Positions 1 through 8,883 of a stretch of DNA of 64,000 nucleotides are shown here, one piece after another. This stretch comes from JBCCJA01 sp039045975 (GTDB lineage Bacteria > Planctomycetota > Planctomycetia > Planctomycetales > Planctomycetaceae): the NCBI GenBank assembly GCA_039045975.1, contig JBCCJA010000015.1, positions 4,400 through 68,399 on the forward strand. Reading direction: 5' to 3'. Made by a program: the position numbers and the translations under genes. The notes under the pieces are model-generated. The model did not search any database and was not told the DNA's origin. It worked only from the letters and a program-made list of their open reading frames with translations. Within the stretch, counting starts at the first letter, position 1. Each line of letters opens with the position of its first letter.

Positions 1-704
1 GCCGATAATTGAAAGCTCTCATTTTCGGTGAAATCGAACGCGTGCCGGACGAAGCCGCCGTCGCCGTCACGGACCCGCAATCCGAGCCCGTCGCCGGCCC
101 GGTTGTCGGCCCCGCCGACGATCTCGGCGTGCGTCGCGGCGGTCCGTTCCTTTTCGGACGGCTCGGAGTTCATCGGCCACGCAGGGGCGTGGCCGACGTC
201 ATGCCCGCGGTCGAAATCCTCGCGGAGCAACACACGGACACGGCCGGTCGGATAGTGCGGGGCCGTCGCGGCCGAACCGGCGAGGAGGTCGGGGTCGACT
301 TCCGGAGCGTCGTCGGTCGCCGCGGGGCCGGCTTCGGTCGGAGGCGTCGCGTCCGACGGCGGCCGCTCGCCGGCCGGGACGCTCGCCGCGACGGCAGGCG
401 ACGAGGCGTCGGCCCGACGGTCGTAGATCTCGTCGGCCGACCGCACGCTTCTGTCAGGAAAGTCGACGGGCGAAACCTCCGACCCGAACGACGGCCGGGC
501 GTCCGCACGCGGCGATGGCCCGGAGACGGACTCGACGGTCGAGGCGGCGGGCGGAGACTCGGCAAACGAGCCCACCGCGTCCTCAACGGCCGGTACAGAA
601 GGGTTGTCCCGTCCGCAGCCGAAACCAAATATCGTGGTCACGAGCACCACAGCGACGAAACCGTCGCGGCCCGACGCGGCCGTGTTGATGAATGAAGCGA
701 GCAT
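1..704 (-). CDS. Partial exported/lipoprotein-like hypothetical protein
   Basis: An open frame runs leftward from an ATG at 704-702 and leaves the window without a stop, so only the first 234 residues are visible. The N-terminus has a hydrophobic stretch (VAVVLVTTIFGFG) ending in Cys-33, like a lipoprotein signal, although the lipobox is not canonical. A long Pro/Ala/Asp/Ser-rich linker follows to about residue 150. A more ordered part then begins with VRVLLREDFDRG and later GDGLGLRVRDGDGG, which recalls the opening of concanavalin-like domains. That resemblance is weak and I do not name a function. Base use at third positions matches the neighbouring genes, which supports it over the antisense frames. 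Confidence 0.7.
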   Translation of the reverse strand, partial: MLASFINTAASGRDGFVAVVLVTTIFGFGCGRDNPSVPAVEDAVGSFAESPPAASTVESVSGPSPRADARPSFGSEVSPVDFPDRSVRSADEIYDRRADASSPAVAASVPAGERPPSDATPPTEAGPAATDDAPEVDPDLLAGSAATAPHYPTGRVRVLLREDFDRGHDVGHAPAWPMNSEPSEKERTAATHAEIVGGADNRAGDGLGLRVRDGDGGFVRHAFDFTENESFQLS

Positions 705-784
705 CGGGGCAACCTATCAACGGCCCGCAGACGTCGCGAACGGCGGAAGATCCGACGTGCCCTGACGCAGGCGTCAATCACGCG

Positions 785-888
785 ACAGCACTTCGTGCCG
801 GCTCGTGGCCGCGGATGAGGCCGCGAACCTTGCAAATCGCAGGTCCACGAGCCGGCAACCGTGCTACGAGTCGGGGAGAAATGCCGTA
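785..888 (+). repeat. 104-bp dispersed repeat, copy 1
   Basis: This segment matches 36638-36741 on the opposite strand over 104 bp with about 11 differences and no gaps. It carries 12-bp inverted arms (GCCGGCTCGTGG at 797-808 and its complement at 845-856) around a 36-nt loop. It lies 76 bp upstream of the next start codon. No open frame is shared by the two copies, so it looks non-coding. Confidence 0.85.
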
Positions 889-964
889 TGCTCGATCAAG
901 CGACCGACGCCCGGGGCTTAAGATCCGGTGCCTACACGGGCCGACCGCGAACGGAATCGACGCG

Positions 965-3262
965 ATGAGACCGAATCGCCACCGAGTGACGCGGGCGGGC
1001 GTCTTCCTCGGGCTGCTGGGGGCGGCGATCGTCCCTTCGCCCGGCCTCGCGGCCGACGGAGATCCGCGGGCGGCGTTGGCCGTCCGGATCGCCGACCTGT
1101 CCGACGAGGCGTCACGCCTGGCGGCGATCGAGGCGGCACGCTACGCCGTCACCGCGATCCGCGAGGAACCGACGACGGACGAGAAACTGGCCCTCCTCGG
1201 GAGCCGGCTCGAACGGACCCAGGAGTACATCGCCGATGCGGGCGAGGCGGTCCGCAAGGCCCGCTCGAATTTGTCTTACGACCTGTTGGCGGCACTCGGG
1301 CGGGACCTCGGCGTGCCGTGGTCGGAGTGGACGAGTTACAGCACCCGGGCCGCGATCGAGCGGGCCCTGCGGCTCGTCGCGGCCCGGCTGCCGGCCGACG
1401 CGCTCCGGCTCGCGTTCGAACCGGGCGACCCGCGGGCCCACCTCGCCGTGGAGGTCTTCGGGGAGAAAACGACTTATTTACTCGGCGAGGCGGTGCCGCT
1501 CACGTTCCGAGTCACGAACATCGGAGCCCCATATTTAGAGCCGGCCGACGCAAAGTGGTTACGGCGATCGCCGTACGCGAAGAAGCGGCCCGGCACCCCG
1601 GCATTCAATTCGGGCGGCGATTACCGCTGCACCCGGCCGTATCGGTTTAAAGTGCTAGCGATCGACGCCGCGGGCGTGCCGGCGCGGGACCCGGGCCCAC
1701 TCGACGGCGCCTGCGGCGGATTCGTCGGGCCCAGGCGCCTCGACCCGGGGGAGCATTACGACCTCGAATTGGAGCTGACCGACTTTTGCGAGATCGAGCG
1801 GCCCGGCACCTACCGCGTCCGCGTCTATCACGACCTCGGCTGGGAGGGGGACGACCCGTGGTCGGTTTTCTCGACCGAGAACCGTCCGCCGCTGACGCCA
1901 CATCTCGCCCCGATCGTCGAGACCGAGCTGACGTTCGTCACACCCGGCGAAGAAGAAATCGACCGCTATCTCACAAGCCTTCTGGGCGAATCGGTCTCCC
2001 GCGAAGCGTCGTGGCGGAAGACGTCGCCGAAGCGGCGGGCGATCGAGCCGGTCCGGCACCCGATGTATCTGCCGCGGCTGGTGGAACTGGCCGCGCAGGG
2101 CCGGTGGGAGGCGGCCGCGGCGATCGGACAGATCCGGGGCCTCGCGGCGATCGAGGCGTTACTGGAACTGGACAGCGGCGACGGCGACGTCACGCGTGAG
2201 GCGACGTCACAGCTGCGGAAAAGGCTCGCGGTGCCGGAATACCGACGGACCGCCGCATCGCGGCGAGATGCTTCCGCGTTCTCGGCACGCGACGACCTCC
2301 GCGACGCGGCGAACGCCCGCTTCTGGCGGGCCCTGAACGACGACGACCGCGACCACGTCATCGACGCCGCCCGCCTCTTCGCCGTCACGGGCCGGGCCCG
2401 CGATATGGAGAAATTCACGGGCGAGTTCAGCCGGATGGTGCGGATCCATCGCTTCAAACGCGAAGAAACCGCACGCTTTCCGCGGCCCTCACAGGTCGGC
2501 GTCTCCATGCTCGACGCCGGACTCGCGTTGATCACGCGGGGGGCCGAGATCCGCGACGACGGCTACCCGCGTAGCGAAAACACGCCCGCCCCGGAACTGC
2601 TGAGGATCGCACAGGCTTCGCGGGACGAAACTTTCCGGCCCTCCGGCTGGGTCGGCGACGCGGAGTTCCTCTGTACGCACCCGTTCCCGTTCGTGCGTTC
2701 GAAGGGGATCGAACTCGCCGCCGGCCCGCTCGCGGGACTCCCGGACGCGAACGCGAACCGCTTCGTCGGACTGTTCGTCGACGCCCTCGGCGCGACCGAC
2801 CTGCCGACCCGCGTCGCGGCGGCCGACGCCCTCGGGGAAATGGGCCGCCACGAAGCCATCGAGCCGTTGCTCGCGACGCTCCGCCGGCCGGGAGACGAGT
2901 GGCTGCTGCGGGCCGCGTACGACGCGGCCGCCGAATGCGGGGCAACCCTCGACCGTCTCACCGAAGCCTGCGTCGAAGCGTTGCCGACGCCCGGACTGGA
3001 AAACGAGTTTTTCAGTCACGTCGTCGAGGCCGTCTCTCGGGACGCGGGCGGCTACAGCTCCCGGCCTTTCGAACGCGACACGGCCGTCACACTGCGACGT
3101 CACTGGCGGACGATCCTCGCCGATCGGGGCGTGCGTGAACGCCTCGCGCGGGGCGAAACGCTCACGCCCGGAGTCCCGCCCGTGACCGCTGAGGCGTTTC
3201 CGGAGGGCTACCACTTCCGTTTCGACGGGCGCGAGTGGCCGCCATGGCAAGATCTCGACTGA
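965..3262 (+). CDS. Exported HEAT-repeat protein
   Basis: A 765-residue protein of unknown function. I place the start at ATG 965 because it gives a signal peptide directly (basic MRPNRHR, then GVFLGLLGAAIV and an Ala-rich cleavage site near residue 31); longer in-frame starts would run through the upstream repeat. Residues about 170-330 resemble an immunoglobulin-like beta domain (VPLTFRVTNIG, GTYRVRVYHD) with a Cys-containing insert. The C-terminal third has HEAT/PBS-like helices, for example TRVAAADALGEMG followed by AIEPLLATLRRP. Such repeats usually mediate protein binding. It is probably periplasmic. The gene is followed 110 bp later by cysE, with no evident functional link. Confidence 0.8.
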   Translation: MRPNRHRVTRAGVFLGLLGAAIVPSPGLAADGDPRAALAVRIADLSDEASRLAAIEAARYAVTAIREEPTTDEKLALLGSRLERTQEYIADAGEAVRKARSNLSYDLLAALGRDLGVPWSEWTSYSTRAAIERALRLVAARLPADALRLAFEPGDPRAHLAVEVFGEKTTYLLGEAVPLTFRVTNIGAPYLEPADAKWLRRSPYAKKRPGTPAFNSGGDYRCTRPYRFKVLAIDAAGVPARDPGPLDGACGGFVGPRRLDPGEHYDLELELTDFCEIERPGTYRVRVYHDLGWEGDDPWSVFSTENRPPLTPHLAPIVETELTFVTPGEEEIDRYLTSLLGESVSREASWRKTSPKRRAIEPVRHPMYLPRLVELAAQGRWEAAAAIGQIRGLAAIEALLELDSGDGDVTREATSQLRKRLAVPEYRRTAASRRDASAFSARDDLRDAANARFWRALNDDDRDHVIDAARLFAVTGRARDMEKFTGEFSRMVRIHRFKREETARFPRPSQVGVSMLDAGLALITRGAEIRDDGYPRSENTPAPELLRIAQASRDETFRPSGWVGDAEFLCTHPFPFVRSKGIELAAGPLAGLPDANANRFVGLFVDALGATDLPTRVAAADALGEMGRHEAIEPLLATLRRPGDEWLLRAAYDAAAECGATLDRLTEACVEALPTPGLENEFFSHVVEAVSRDAGGYSSRPFERDTAVTLRRHWRTILADRGVRERLARGETLTPGVPPVTAEAFPEGYHFRFDGREWPPWQDLD

Positions 3263-3372
3263 ACGTCGCGCGAACCGCCCTCGCCCCGACCCGCTCGGTC
3301 CCGATAGTCTGCCCGTCGGCAAGACGTCCGATCTCCCACGCCGCGACCCGGTAATTCCGCCGGAACCGACCG

Positions 3373-4380
3373 ATGAACGAGCCCGACCCCGACGCCACCG
3401 AGCGCACCGACCCGCCGCGGCCCGCGCTCAGCCTGAAACGCCCGGACGACCCCGACGCGACCGTTTCGTCGTTGACCGAAGCGATCGTCGCTTCGTACCG
3501 CGACCTCGAGCTGATCCACCACCTCGCCCACTGCCCGCTGCCGTCGAACGACGCCGTCGTCGGCATCGTGCTCGACGTCACCGAGCTGCTCTTCCCCGGC
3601 TACCGCGGGCGGCAGGACCTGAACTGGGACAACATCGACTACTTCGTCGGCTCGGTCATCGACTCGCTCCGCGGGCGGATGACGGAGCAGTTCTCGCGGG
3701 CGTTCCGGCACGACGCGCTGCGACGGGCCGGCCGCGACTGCGAACAGGAGCCGCCCGAGGCCTGCCCCGACCTCTGCCGACGGAAGGGGGCCGAGACCGG
3801 CGACCGGCTGCTCGCGGCCCTGCCGGCGCTCCGCGAGCTGCTCGTCGACGACGTGCGGGCCGCCTACGAGGGCGACCCGGCCGCCGCCGGCTACGACGAG
3901 ATCGTCTTCTGCTACCCCGGCTTCGCGGCGATCACGCTGCACCGCATTGCGCACGCGCTCGTCGGCCTCGGCGTGCCGGTCGTGCCGCGGATGATCGCCG
4001 AGTTCGCCCACGCCCGCACCGGCATCGACATCCACCCGGGCGCGACGATCGGCCGCAGCTTCTTCATCGACCACGGCACCGGCGTCGTCATCGGCGAGAC
4101 CTGCGACATCGCCGAGAGGGTGAAGATCTATCAGGGCGTCACGCTGGGGGCGAAGTCGTTCGCCGTCGGCCCCGACGGCGACCTCGTCCGCGGCCAGAAG
4201 CGACACCCGACCGTCGAGGCCGACGTCGTGATCTACTCCAACGCGACCGTGCTCGGCGGCGAAACGACGATCGGCCGCGGCTCCGTCGTCGGCGCCGGCG
4301 TGACCCTCACCAAAAGCTGCGGCCCGAACACGATCGTGACCGTCGAGAAGGCCCAGTTGCGGTTCCGGGAAGCGGTTTAG
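3373..4380 (+). CDS. cysE: Serine O-acetyltransferase (EpsC/CysE type)
   Basis: This enzyme transfers acetyl from acetyl-CoA to L-serine, giving O-acetylserine for cysteine synthesis in the cytoplasm. The 335-residue protein has a long helical N-terminal region (to about residue 200) and a C-terminal left-handed beta-helix built from hexapeptides. The family signature is clear: [10 protein letters not shown] with His-221 and [12 protein letters not shown] with His-234, the expected catalytic pair, then VTLGAKSF and a final hexapeptide run to [10 protein letters not shown]. No cysK lies beside it. Its TAG stop overlaps by 4 bp the TAA stop of the convergent gene on the other strand. Confidence 0.95.
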   Translation: MNEPDPDATERTDPPRPALSLKRPDDPDATVSSLTEAIVASYRDLELIHHLAHCPLPSNDAVVGIVLDVTELLFPGYRGRQDLNWDNIDYFVGSVIDSLRGRMTEQFSRAFRHDALRRAGRDCEQEPPEACPDLCRRKGAETGDRLLAALPALRELLVDDVRAAYEGDPAAAGYDEIVFCYPGFAAITLHRIAHALVGLGVPVVPRMIAEFAHARTGIDIHPGATIGRSFFIDHGTGVVIGETCDIAERVKIYQGVTLGAKSFAVGPDGDLVRGQKRHPTVEADVVIYSNATVLGGETTIGRGSVVGAGVTLTKSCGPNTIVTVEKAQLRFREAV

Positions 4381-5009
4381 TCTTCCGAACTTGGACCGTT
4401 TCTTGCGGCCTCGGCGAGCGTCCGGGCCGACTCTTCGATATCGATCACAACGCGGACAAACTCCACCGCGGCCATGTACGCGAGGTACGTAATCCCGATC
4501 GCGATGAGAGAGGGGACGTAGAAAAACAAAAACGAAAACATCGAAGGGTTAGTTCCGCTTAGAAAGAACCAAAAGGCGAACATCACACTGACGGCGATGA
4601 CCGCGAACACCGCCGTAGCCCGCACGCCGGTAGTGAGGAACGCGAGATACCAAGTCAGGTGGGGGTATCGACCCCGCTCGTCCGAAGGCGAAGCGGGGTC
4701 GCGACGACGCCCCGCACGGGCTCCGTTCGACGAAACCCGAACGCGACTCACAACCGGTTCATCGTCGAGCGGGATACCGAGCGGCGACGTCCCGCTCTGG
4801 TCCGAGCCGGCCGCATCCCAACCCGCGATCCACTCTTCTCCGTCGACGCTCTGAATTTCGCTGTCTGTGCGAGCCGCGACCGCGTCCGGCGTGTGCTCCG
4901 CCACGAACCGCTCCCCGCAACCTTCGCTGGTACAGCGGACTCGCCGACCCTCGACGGCGTCCGGCGCTTCCGTCAAACGGCCACACGCCGGACAGATCAC
5001 CCGAATCAT
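4377..5009 (-). CDS. Zinc-ribbon membrane protein, unknown function
   Basis: The chosen start (ATG at 5009-5007) opens with [11 protein letters not shown], placing a zinc-ribbon right at the N-terminus (CPAC, then CTSEGC about 20 residues later). An upstream in-frame ATG at 5066 would add 19 residues. A charged linker follows, then two hydrophobic segments (around [19 protein letters not shown] and [18 protein letters not shown]) and a short amphipathic tail, [16 protein letters not shown]. The layout, ribbon plus linker plus two membrane helices, is common in planctomycete proteins of unknown role. Base composition is lower in G+C than its neighbours. The stop overlaps the cysE stop by 4 bp. 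Confidence 0.75.
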   Translation of the reverse strand: MIRVICPACGRLTEAPDAVEGRRVRCTSEGCGERFVAEHTPDAVAARTDSEIQSVDGEEWIAGWDAAGSDQSGTSPLGIPLDDEPVVSRVRVSSNGARAGRRRDPASPSDERGRYPHLTWYLAFLTTGVRATAVFAVIAVSVMFAFWFFLSGTNPSMFSFLFFYVPSLIAIGITYLAYMAAVEFVRVVIDIEESARTLAEAARNGPSSED

Positions 5010-5178
5010 TACGGCAACTCGTTCGCCAAAACGTGGACAACACAGCTGTCTGCCACTGACCTTCAACTCCTAGCTTTCAAGAGCGTAACGGTCATTCCGC
5101 TCGACCGGTCGCAAATTTCGCGACACATGACACCGGCGAACGGTTAAACCATTAGAAGACCGAATCGAGGTGCCTGTC

Positions 5179-5784
5179 ATGTTCCTCCGATATTTCGCAG
5201 CCGTGCTGGCGGTCGCAGTCTTCGCCGAAGTCGCCGACGCGCAGCGGCGGCCGGGCATCGGGGCGTACCGACGCGTGCAGCGGCAGATCCAGCAGCAGCG
5301 GCAGCAGCAGGAACAGAACGCCCCGGCCGTGCCGGTCGGCGTCGGCGAGCTCGCCCCGTCCTTCCCCGTCACCGACGGCGGCGGCCGGCGGCCCGTGACG
5401 TATTTCGCCAAACAGGACGGGCCGACCGTGCTCGTCTTCGCCCGCGGCGGCTTCGACGCCGCCGGGACCGACCAACTCAAACAGCTGCAAACGATCTACC
5501 CGCGGGTCACCGAAGCGGGCGGCGAGCTGATCGTCGTCTTCCGCGAAGAACGCAACGGCGCCGAGGCGCTCGCCGCGGCCGCGGCCGCCTCGGGGGCGAC
5601 GGTCCCCATCGTCGCGGAGCCCGCCGGGACCGGCTCTCGGAAACGGTACAGCGTCGGCGAGGGGGAACTGTCGGCATACGTGATCGGCCCCGACGGGCGG
5701 ATCGCGGCGATCGTCAGCGGCAACGCCGAGGCCCGACCCGACCCGGCGAAAATCCTCGAAGCGGTCGAATCTCTGAAAAATTGA
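5179..5784 (+). CDS. Exported redoxin-fold protein lacking the active-site cysteines
   Basis: A 201-residue secreted protein. ATG 5179 is preferred over GTG 5170 because GAGG lies at 5167-5170, a normal ribosome-site distance. A signal peptide ends near ADAQ (residues 20-22), then a Gln/Arg-rich stretch (about 31-46), then an AhpC/TSA-like fold (VGELAPSFPVTD, VLVFARGGF, LIVVFREE, KRYSVGEGELSAYVIGPDGRI). Compared with the next gene, the CPYC position reads DAAG (residues 93-96), so both redox cysteines are absent. It therefore cannot be a conventional peroxiredoxin; a structural or regulatory partner of its neighbour is possible but unproven. Confidence 0.85.
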   Translation: MFLRYFAAVLAVAVFAEVADAQRRPGIGAYRRVQRQIQQQRQQQEQNAPAVPVGVGELAPSFPVTDGGGRRPVTYFAKQDGPTVLVFARGGFDAAGTDQLKQLQTIYPRVTEAGGELIVVFREERNGAEALAAAAAASGATVPIVAEPAGTGSRKRYSVGEGELSAYVIGPDGRIAAIVSGNAEARPDPAKILEAVESLKN

Positions 5785-5878
5785 CCCGCCGGCCGGAATT
5801 CGGGGTAAGAGCCGCCCGAGCCGACGCGACGACCGACGTCCTGCCAGCCGGACCGTCTCACGTACCGAAAGCCGTTTC

Positions 5879-6442
5879 ATGTCCCGATCCGCCCTCTGCC
5901 TGCTGACCGTCGTCGCCCTCGGCCTACCCGCCGCGACCGCCTCCGCCCAGTCGGGCAGCAAACCGACGTCGAGCGGCGGCTACGTCCCGGCCGCGCCGCC
6001 GCTCGCCGTCGGCGACCGCGCTACGTCGTTCAACGTCATCGACGACCGCGGCCGCACGGGGCCGGTCACGTCGCTTGCCCAACGCGGCAAGCAGACCGTC
6101 ATCGTCTTCAGCCGCGGCAGCTTCTGCCCGTACTGCATGGCCCATCTGACCGAGCTGCAGGCCGCCTACGACCAGATAAAGGCCGACGCCGAGCTGATCG
6201 TCGTCTTCCGCGAAGAGTCGAAAGGCACGAACGGGATCCGAATCGCCCGCCGTCAGACCGGGGCGGCGTTCCCGATCGTCCTCGACCCGAACGGCCGCGG
6301 CTCGGGCAAGCGGTACTCGGTCGACGGCTACGCGACCTACGTCCTGGGCACCGACGGCGTCATCACCGCGATTCTGCCGGGCGAGAAAACGAACCGCCCG
6401 GCCGTCGCCGACATCCTCGCCGCGATCGGATCCGACGCGTAG
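5879..6442 (+). CDS. Exported peroxiredoxin/thioredoxin-like protein (CPYC)
   Basis: A 187-residue AhpC/TSA-family protein with a signal peptide (LLTVVALGLPAATASAQ) and the active-site motif SFCPYCMAHL, Cys-83 and Cys-86. The remaining fold markers match: VGDRATSFNVIDD, TVIVFSRGSF, LIVVFREE and KRYSVDGYATYVLGTDGVI. It probably reduces peroxides or disulfides in the periplasm. It is a clear paralogue of the gene 94 bp upstream, sharing REE, GSGKRYSV and the closing glycine-rich turn, but only this copy keeps the cysteines. The two are likely co-transcribed. The substrate cannot be deduced. Confidence 0.88.
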   Translation: MSRSALCLLTVVALGLPAATASAQSGSKPTSSGGYVPAAPPLAVGDRATSFNVIDDRGRTGPVTSLAQRGKQTVIVFSRGSFCPYCMAHLTELQAAYDQIKADAELIVVFREESKGTNGIRIARRQTGAAFPIVLDPNGRGSGKRYSVDGYATYVLGTDGVITAILPGEKTNRPAVADILAAIGSDA

Positions 6443-6451
6443 CGGCGTGAA

Positions 6452-6595
6452 GCCCGAGCCGTCAGGTGAGGTAACGGAAACCTTACAGCTCGGGCGGCCG
6501 CCACGATCGACCGCCGCCGTCGATCGCGAAACCGGACGGAATATCCAAGTCGCCGGTTCCTCGGCTCACGCCTCGGGCTTCATGAGGGCCGAGGC
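6452..6595. terminator. Two hairpins between convergent genes
   Basis: GCCCGAGC at 6452-6459 pairs with GCTCGGGC at 6488-6495, and GCCTCGG at 6570-6576 pairs with CCGAGGC at 6589-6595. Both lie between the redoxin gene and the convergent purH, where termination is expected on each strand. Neither has a clean T-run, so they may need Rho or another factor. Confidence 0.45.
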
Positions 6596-6614
6596 GTACC
6601 GAGTCGTTCTCGCC

Positions 6615-8198
6615 TCAATGCCGGAAATGCCGCACGCCGGTCAGGAGCATCGCGATGCCGTGTTCGTTCGCGGCGGCTATGACCTCGTCGTCGCGTTTCG
6701 ACCCGCCCGGGTGCACGACGGCGGTCACACCCGCGGCGGCGCACTGGTCGAGTCCGTCGCGGAACGGGAAGAACGCGTCCGACGCGGCGGCGCCTCCTTC
6801 CGCCCGCCCGTCCGACTTCTTCGCGGCGATCTCGACCGAATCGAGCCGGCTCATCTGGCCGGCACCGACACCCGTCGCGAGTCCGTCCTTCGCGAAGACG
6901 ATCGCGTTCGACTTCACGTGGCGGCAGACCGCCCAAGCGAACTTTAAGTCCCGGAGTTCCGCGTCGGTCGGTTCCCGCTCGGTGACGCACTTCCATTCGT
7001 CGAAATTAAAGTCTGCCTCGTCGGCCGTCTGGGCGAGGACGCCGCCGGTGATCTGCCGCAGCACCGTCCGCGGCGGGCGGTCGCCGTTCAGCCCCGGCAG
7101 CTCGACGAGCCGCACGTTCTTCCGCCACGTCGGCTTCGTCGTGAGCAGCTCGAACGCCGCGTCCTCGAACGACGGGGCTAATAGACACTCGACGAACCGC
7201 CCCGGCTCGCAGAGCGCCTCGGCCGTCGCGACGTCGACCGGCACGTTCAACGCGATGATCGACCCGAACGCCGAGACCGGGTCGCCCGAATAAGCCTTGA
7301 GAAACGCTTCGGAAGCCGTCTCCGCCGTCCCGGCGCCGCAGGGGTTATTATGTTTTAAGACCGCCGCGCCGGCGGTCGGCAGGTCGCGGACGAGATTGAG
7401 CGCCGCGTCGAGGTCGAGCAGGTTGTTGTAAGACAACTCCTTGCCGTGGCGGACGTTGGCGGTCGTGAGGTCGTCCGCGCGGGCGCGGGGCGATTTATAA
7501 ACGACGGCCGGTTGGTGCGGGTTCTCGCCGTAGCGGAGCGGCGTGGCGTCGACGAACGTCGCGGTCATGACCTTCGGGAAGGGCGAGTCGGCCGCGTCGT
7601 CTTCGGACTCGACCGTCAGCGTCGCCATGTAGTCGGCGATCGCCCGGTCGTAGGAGGCGGTCCGCTCGAACGCGGCCGCGGCGAGGCGGCGGCGGAACGT
7701 CGCGTCGAAGCGGCCTTCGCGGACCGCGGCGAGCACGGCGTCGTACTGGTCGACGGCGCTGACGACGCCGACGCGTTGGTGGTTCTTGGCGGCGGCGCGG
7801 ACCATCGTCGGCCCGCCGACGTCGATCTGCTCGATCGCCTCGGGCGGCGTCACGCCCGGCTTCGCGATCGTCTCCTCGAACCGATAGAGCACGCAGACGA
7901 CGAGGTCGATCGGCTCGAGCCCGTGCTCGGCCATGACGGCCGCGTCCTCGCCCTCGTGGTCCGGCCCGATCCGGCCGAGGATCCCGCCGTGGATCTTCGG
8001 GTGTAGCGTCTTCAGCCGGCCCGACATCATCTCCGGGAAGCCGGTGAAGTCGCCGACGTCGGTCACGTCGAGCCCGGCCTCGACGAGGGCTTTCGCCGTC
8101 CCGCCGGTCGACAGCAGCGAATACCCGGCGTCGACGAGGCCGCGGCAGAACTCGGCGACGCCGGTCTTATCGGAAACGGAGATCAGGGCGTGGGGCAT
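6615..8198 (-). CDS. purH: Bifunctional AICAR transformylase / IMP cyclohydrolase
   Basis: PurH carries out the last two steps of IMP synthesis: formylation of AICAR with 10-formyl-THF, then ring closure. The 527-residue length is typical. The N-terminal MGS-like cyclohydrolase domain opens MPHALISVSDKTG and contains GFPEMMSGRLKTLHPK. The transformylase half has RYGENPHQPA and the catalytic VLKHNNPCG Lys-His pair, and ends in the usual VVHPGGSKRDDEVI and GVRHFRH. It ends 172 bp from the convergent redoxin gene. No other purine genes are near, so it is probably expressed alone or with the Nudix gene just upstream on the same strand. Confidence 0.97.
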   Translation of the reverse strand: MPHALISVSDKTGVAEFCRGLVDAGYSLLSTGGTAKALVEAGLDVTDVGDFTGFPEMMSGRLKTLHPKIHGGILGRIGPDHEGEDAAVMAEHGLEPIDLVVCVLYRFEETIAKPGVTPPEAIEQIDVGGPTMVRAAAKNHQRVGVVSAVDQYDAVLAAVREGRFDATFRRRLAAAAFERTASYDRAIADYMATLTVESEDDAADSPFPKVMTATFVDATPLRYGENPHQPAVVYKSPRARADDLTTANVRHGKELSYNNLLDLDAALNLVRDLPTAGAAVLKHNNPCGAGTAETASEAFLKAYSGDPVSAFGSIIALNVPVDVATAEALCEPGRFVECLLAPSFEDAAFELLTTKPTWRKNVRLVELPGLNGDRPPRTVLRQITGGVLAQTADEADFNFDEWKCVTEREPTDAELRDLKFAWAVCRHVKSNAIVFAKDGLATGVGAGQMSRLDSVEIAAKKSDGRAEGGAAASDAFFPFRDGLDQCAAAGVTAVVHPGGSKRDDEVIAAANEHGIAMLLTGVRHFRH

Positions 8199-8276
8199 GG
8201 GTCGGCGTCTGTCGTCCGGCTCTTCGGGCTCAAACCGGCACCCTAACGCCCCCCGACCGCGGCCGGAATCGACCCG

Positions 8277-8798
8277 TCAACGACCCCGGTCGAGCCACCA
8301 CAGGCCGGTGAAGACTTTCGGGTCGACGACCCGGCCCGCGGCGATCGCGTCTTTTAAGAATCGCGTCACCCGCCGCCTCGGCACGACGTGCCGCGTGATC
8401 GACTCGCCGCCGACCCCGACGTCGTCGGAAACCTTCCGCACGCCGGTCGCGCGGAAGAAAGTCACCATCTCGGTCGACAGCCCCGCCGAGGGCGGGCCGA
8501 CGAACAGCTCTTCGACCGCCGCGGCCCGGTACCCGGTCTCTTCTTCGAGTTCACGGATCGCGGTTTCGGCGAGCGACTGGTTCTTAAAGCCGGCCTCATC
8601 GCCGGCGAGGCCGGCCGGGATCTCGATCACCGGCTTCCCGATGGGCGGACGCGGCTGTTCGACGAACAAGACCTCGTCGTCCTCGGTCACGGCGACGACC
8701 GCGACGATCCCGGTCACGCCCGGCCGACCGACACACTCCCACCCGCCCCGGTCGAGCAACTCCAGAAAGCGACCTGTATAAAGCACATGATCGTTCAT
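8277..8798 (-). CDS. Nudix hydrolase, ADP-ribose pyrophosphatase-like
   Basis: A 173-residue Nudix enzyme expected to split a nucleoside diphosphate linked to X, most likely ADP-ribose or a sugar nucleotide. The fold markers are GIVAVVAVTEDDEVLFVEQ, the substrate-side PVIEIPAGLAGDE and the Nudix helix RELEEETGY (residues 82-90). The position eight residues before that Arg, normally Glu in GX5EX7REUXEEXGU, is Gln-74, following a small insertion; the three Glu of the REUXEE part are present. It lies 78 bp upstream of purH on the same strand. Its start codon sits 6 bp from a 28-bp copy of a palindromic repeat arm. Confidence 0.88.
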   Translation of the reverse strand: MNDHVLYTGRFLELLDRGGWECVGRPGVTGIVAVVAVTEDDEVLFVEQPRPPIGKPVIEIPAGLAGDEAGFKNQSLAETAIRELEEETGYRAAAVEELFVGPPSAGLSTEMVTFFRATGVRKVSDDVGVGGESITRHVVPRRRVTRFLKDAIAAGRVVDPKVFTGLWWLDRGR

Positions 8799-8804
8799 AA
8801 ACGC

Positions 8805-8832
8805 AATAAAAGCCCGAGCGGTTACGCGAAGG
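8805..8832 (+). repeat. Single arm of a dispersed hairpin element
   Basis: These 28 bp (beginning AATAAAAGCCCGAGC) are identical to each arm of the long inverted repeat at 31027-31109. Only one arm is present here, in the 5' leader of the Nudix gene. It is therefore a half-element or a solo remnant. Confidence 0.8.
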
Positions 8833-8883
8833 ACCTACCGCTTCCCATACACGGCCGGCCCACGAATCTCTGCAAACAATCAG

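Noticed and set aside
9..695. Plus-strand 228-residue frame at the left edge
   Set aside because: Its product is Arg/Gly-rich with no domain pattern. The minus-strand frame from 704 has a hydrophobic signal segment and normal third-position bias.
692..964. N-terminal extension of the HEAT-repeat gene
   Set aside because: The extension would translate the non-coding 104-bp repeat, and a clear signal peptide starts at 965.
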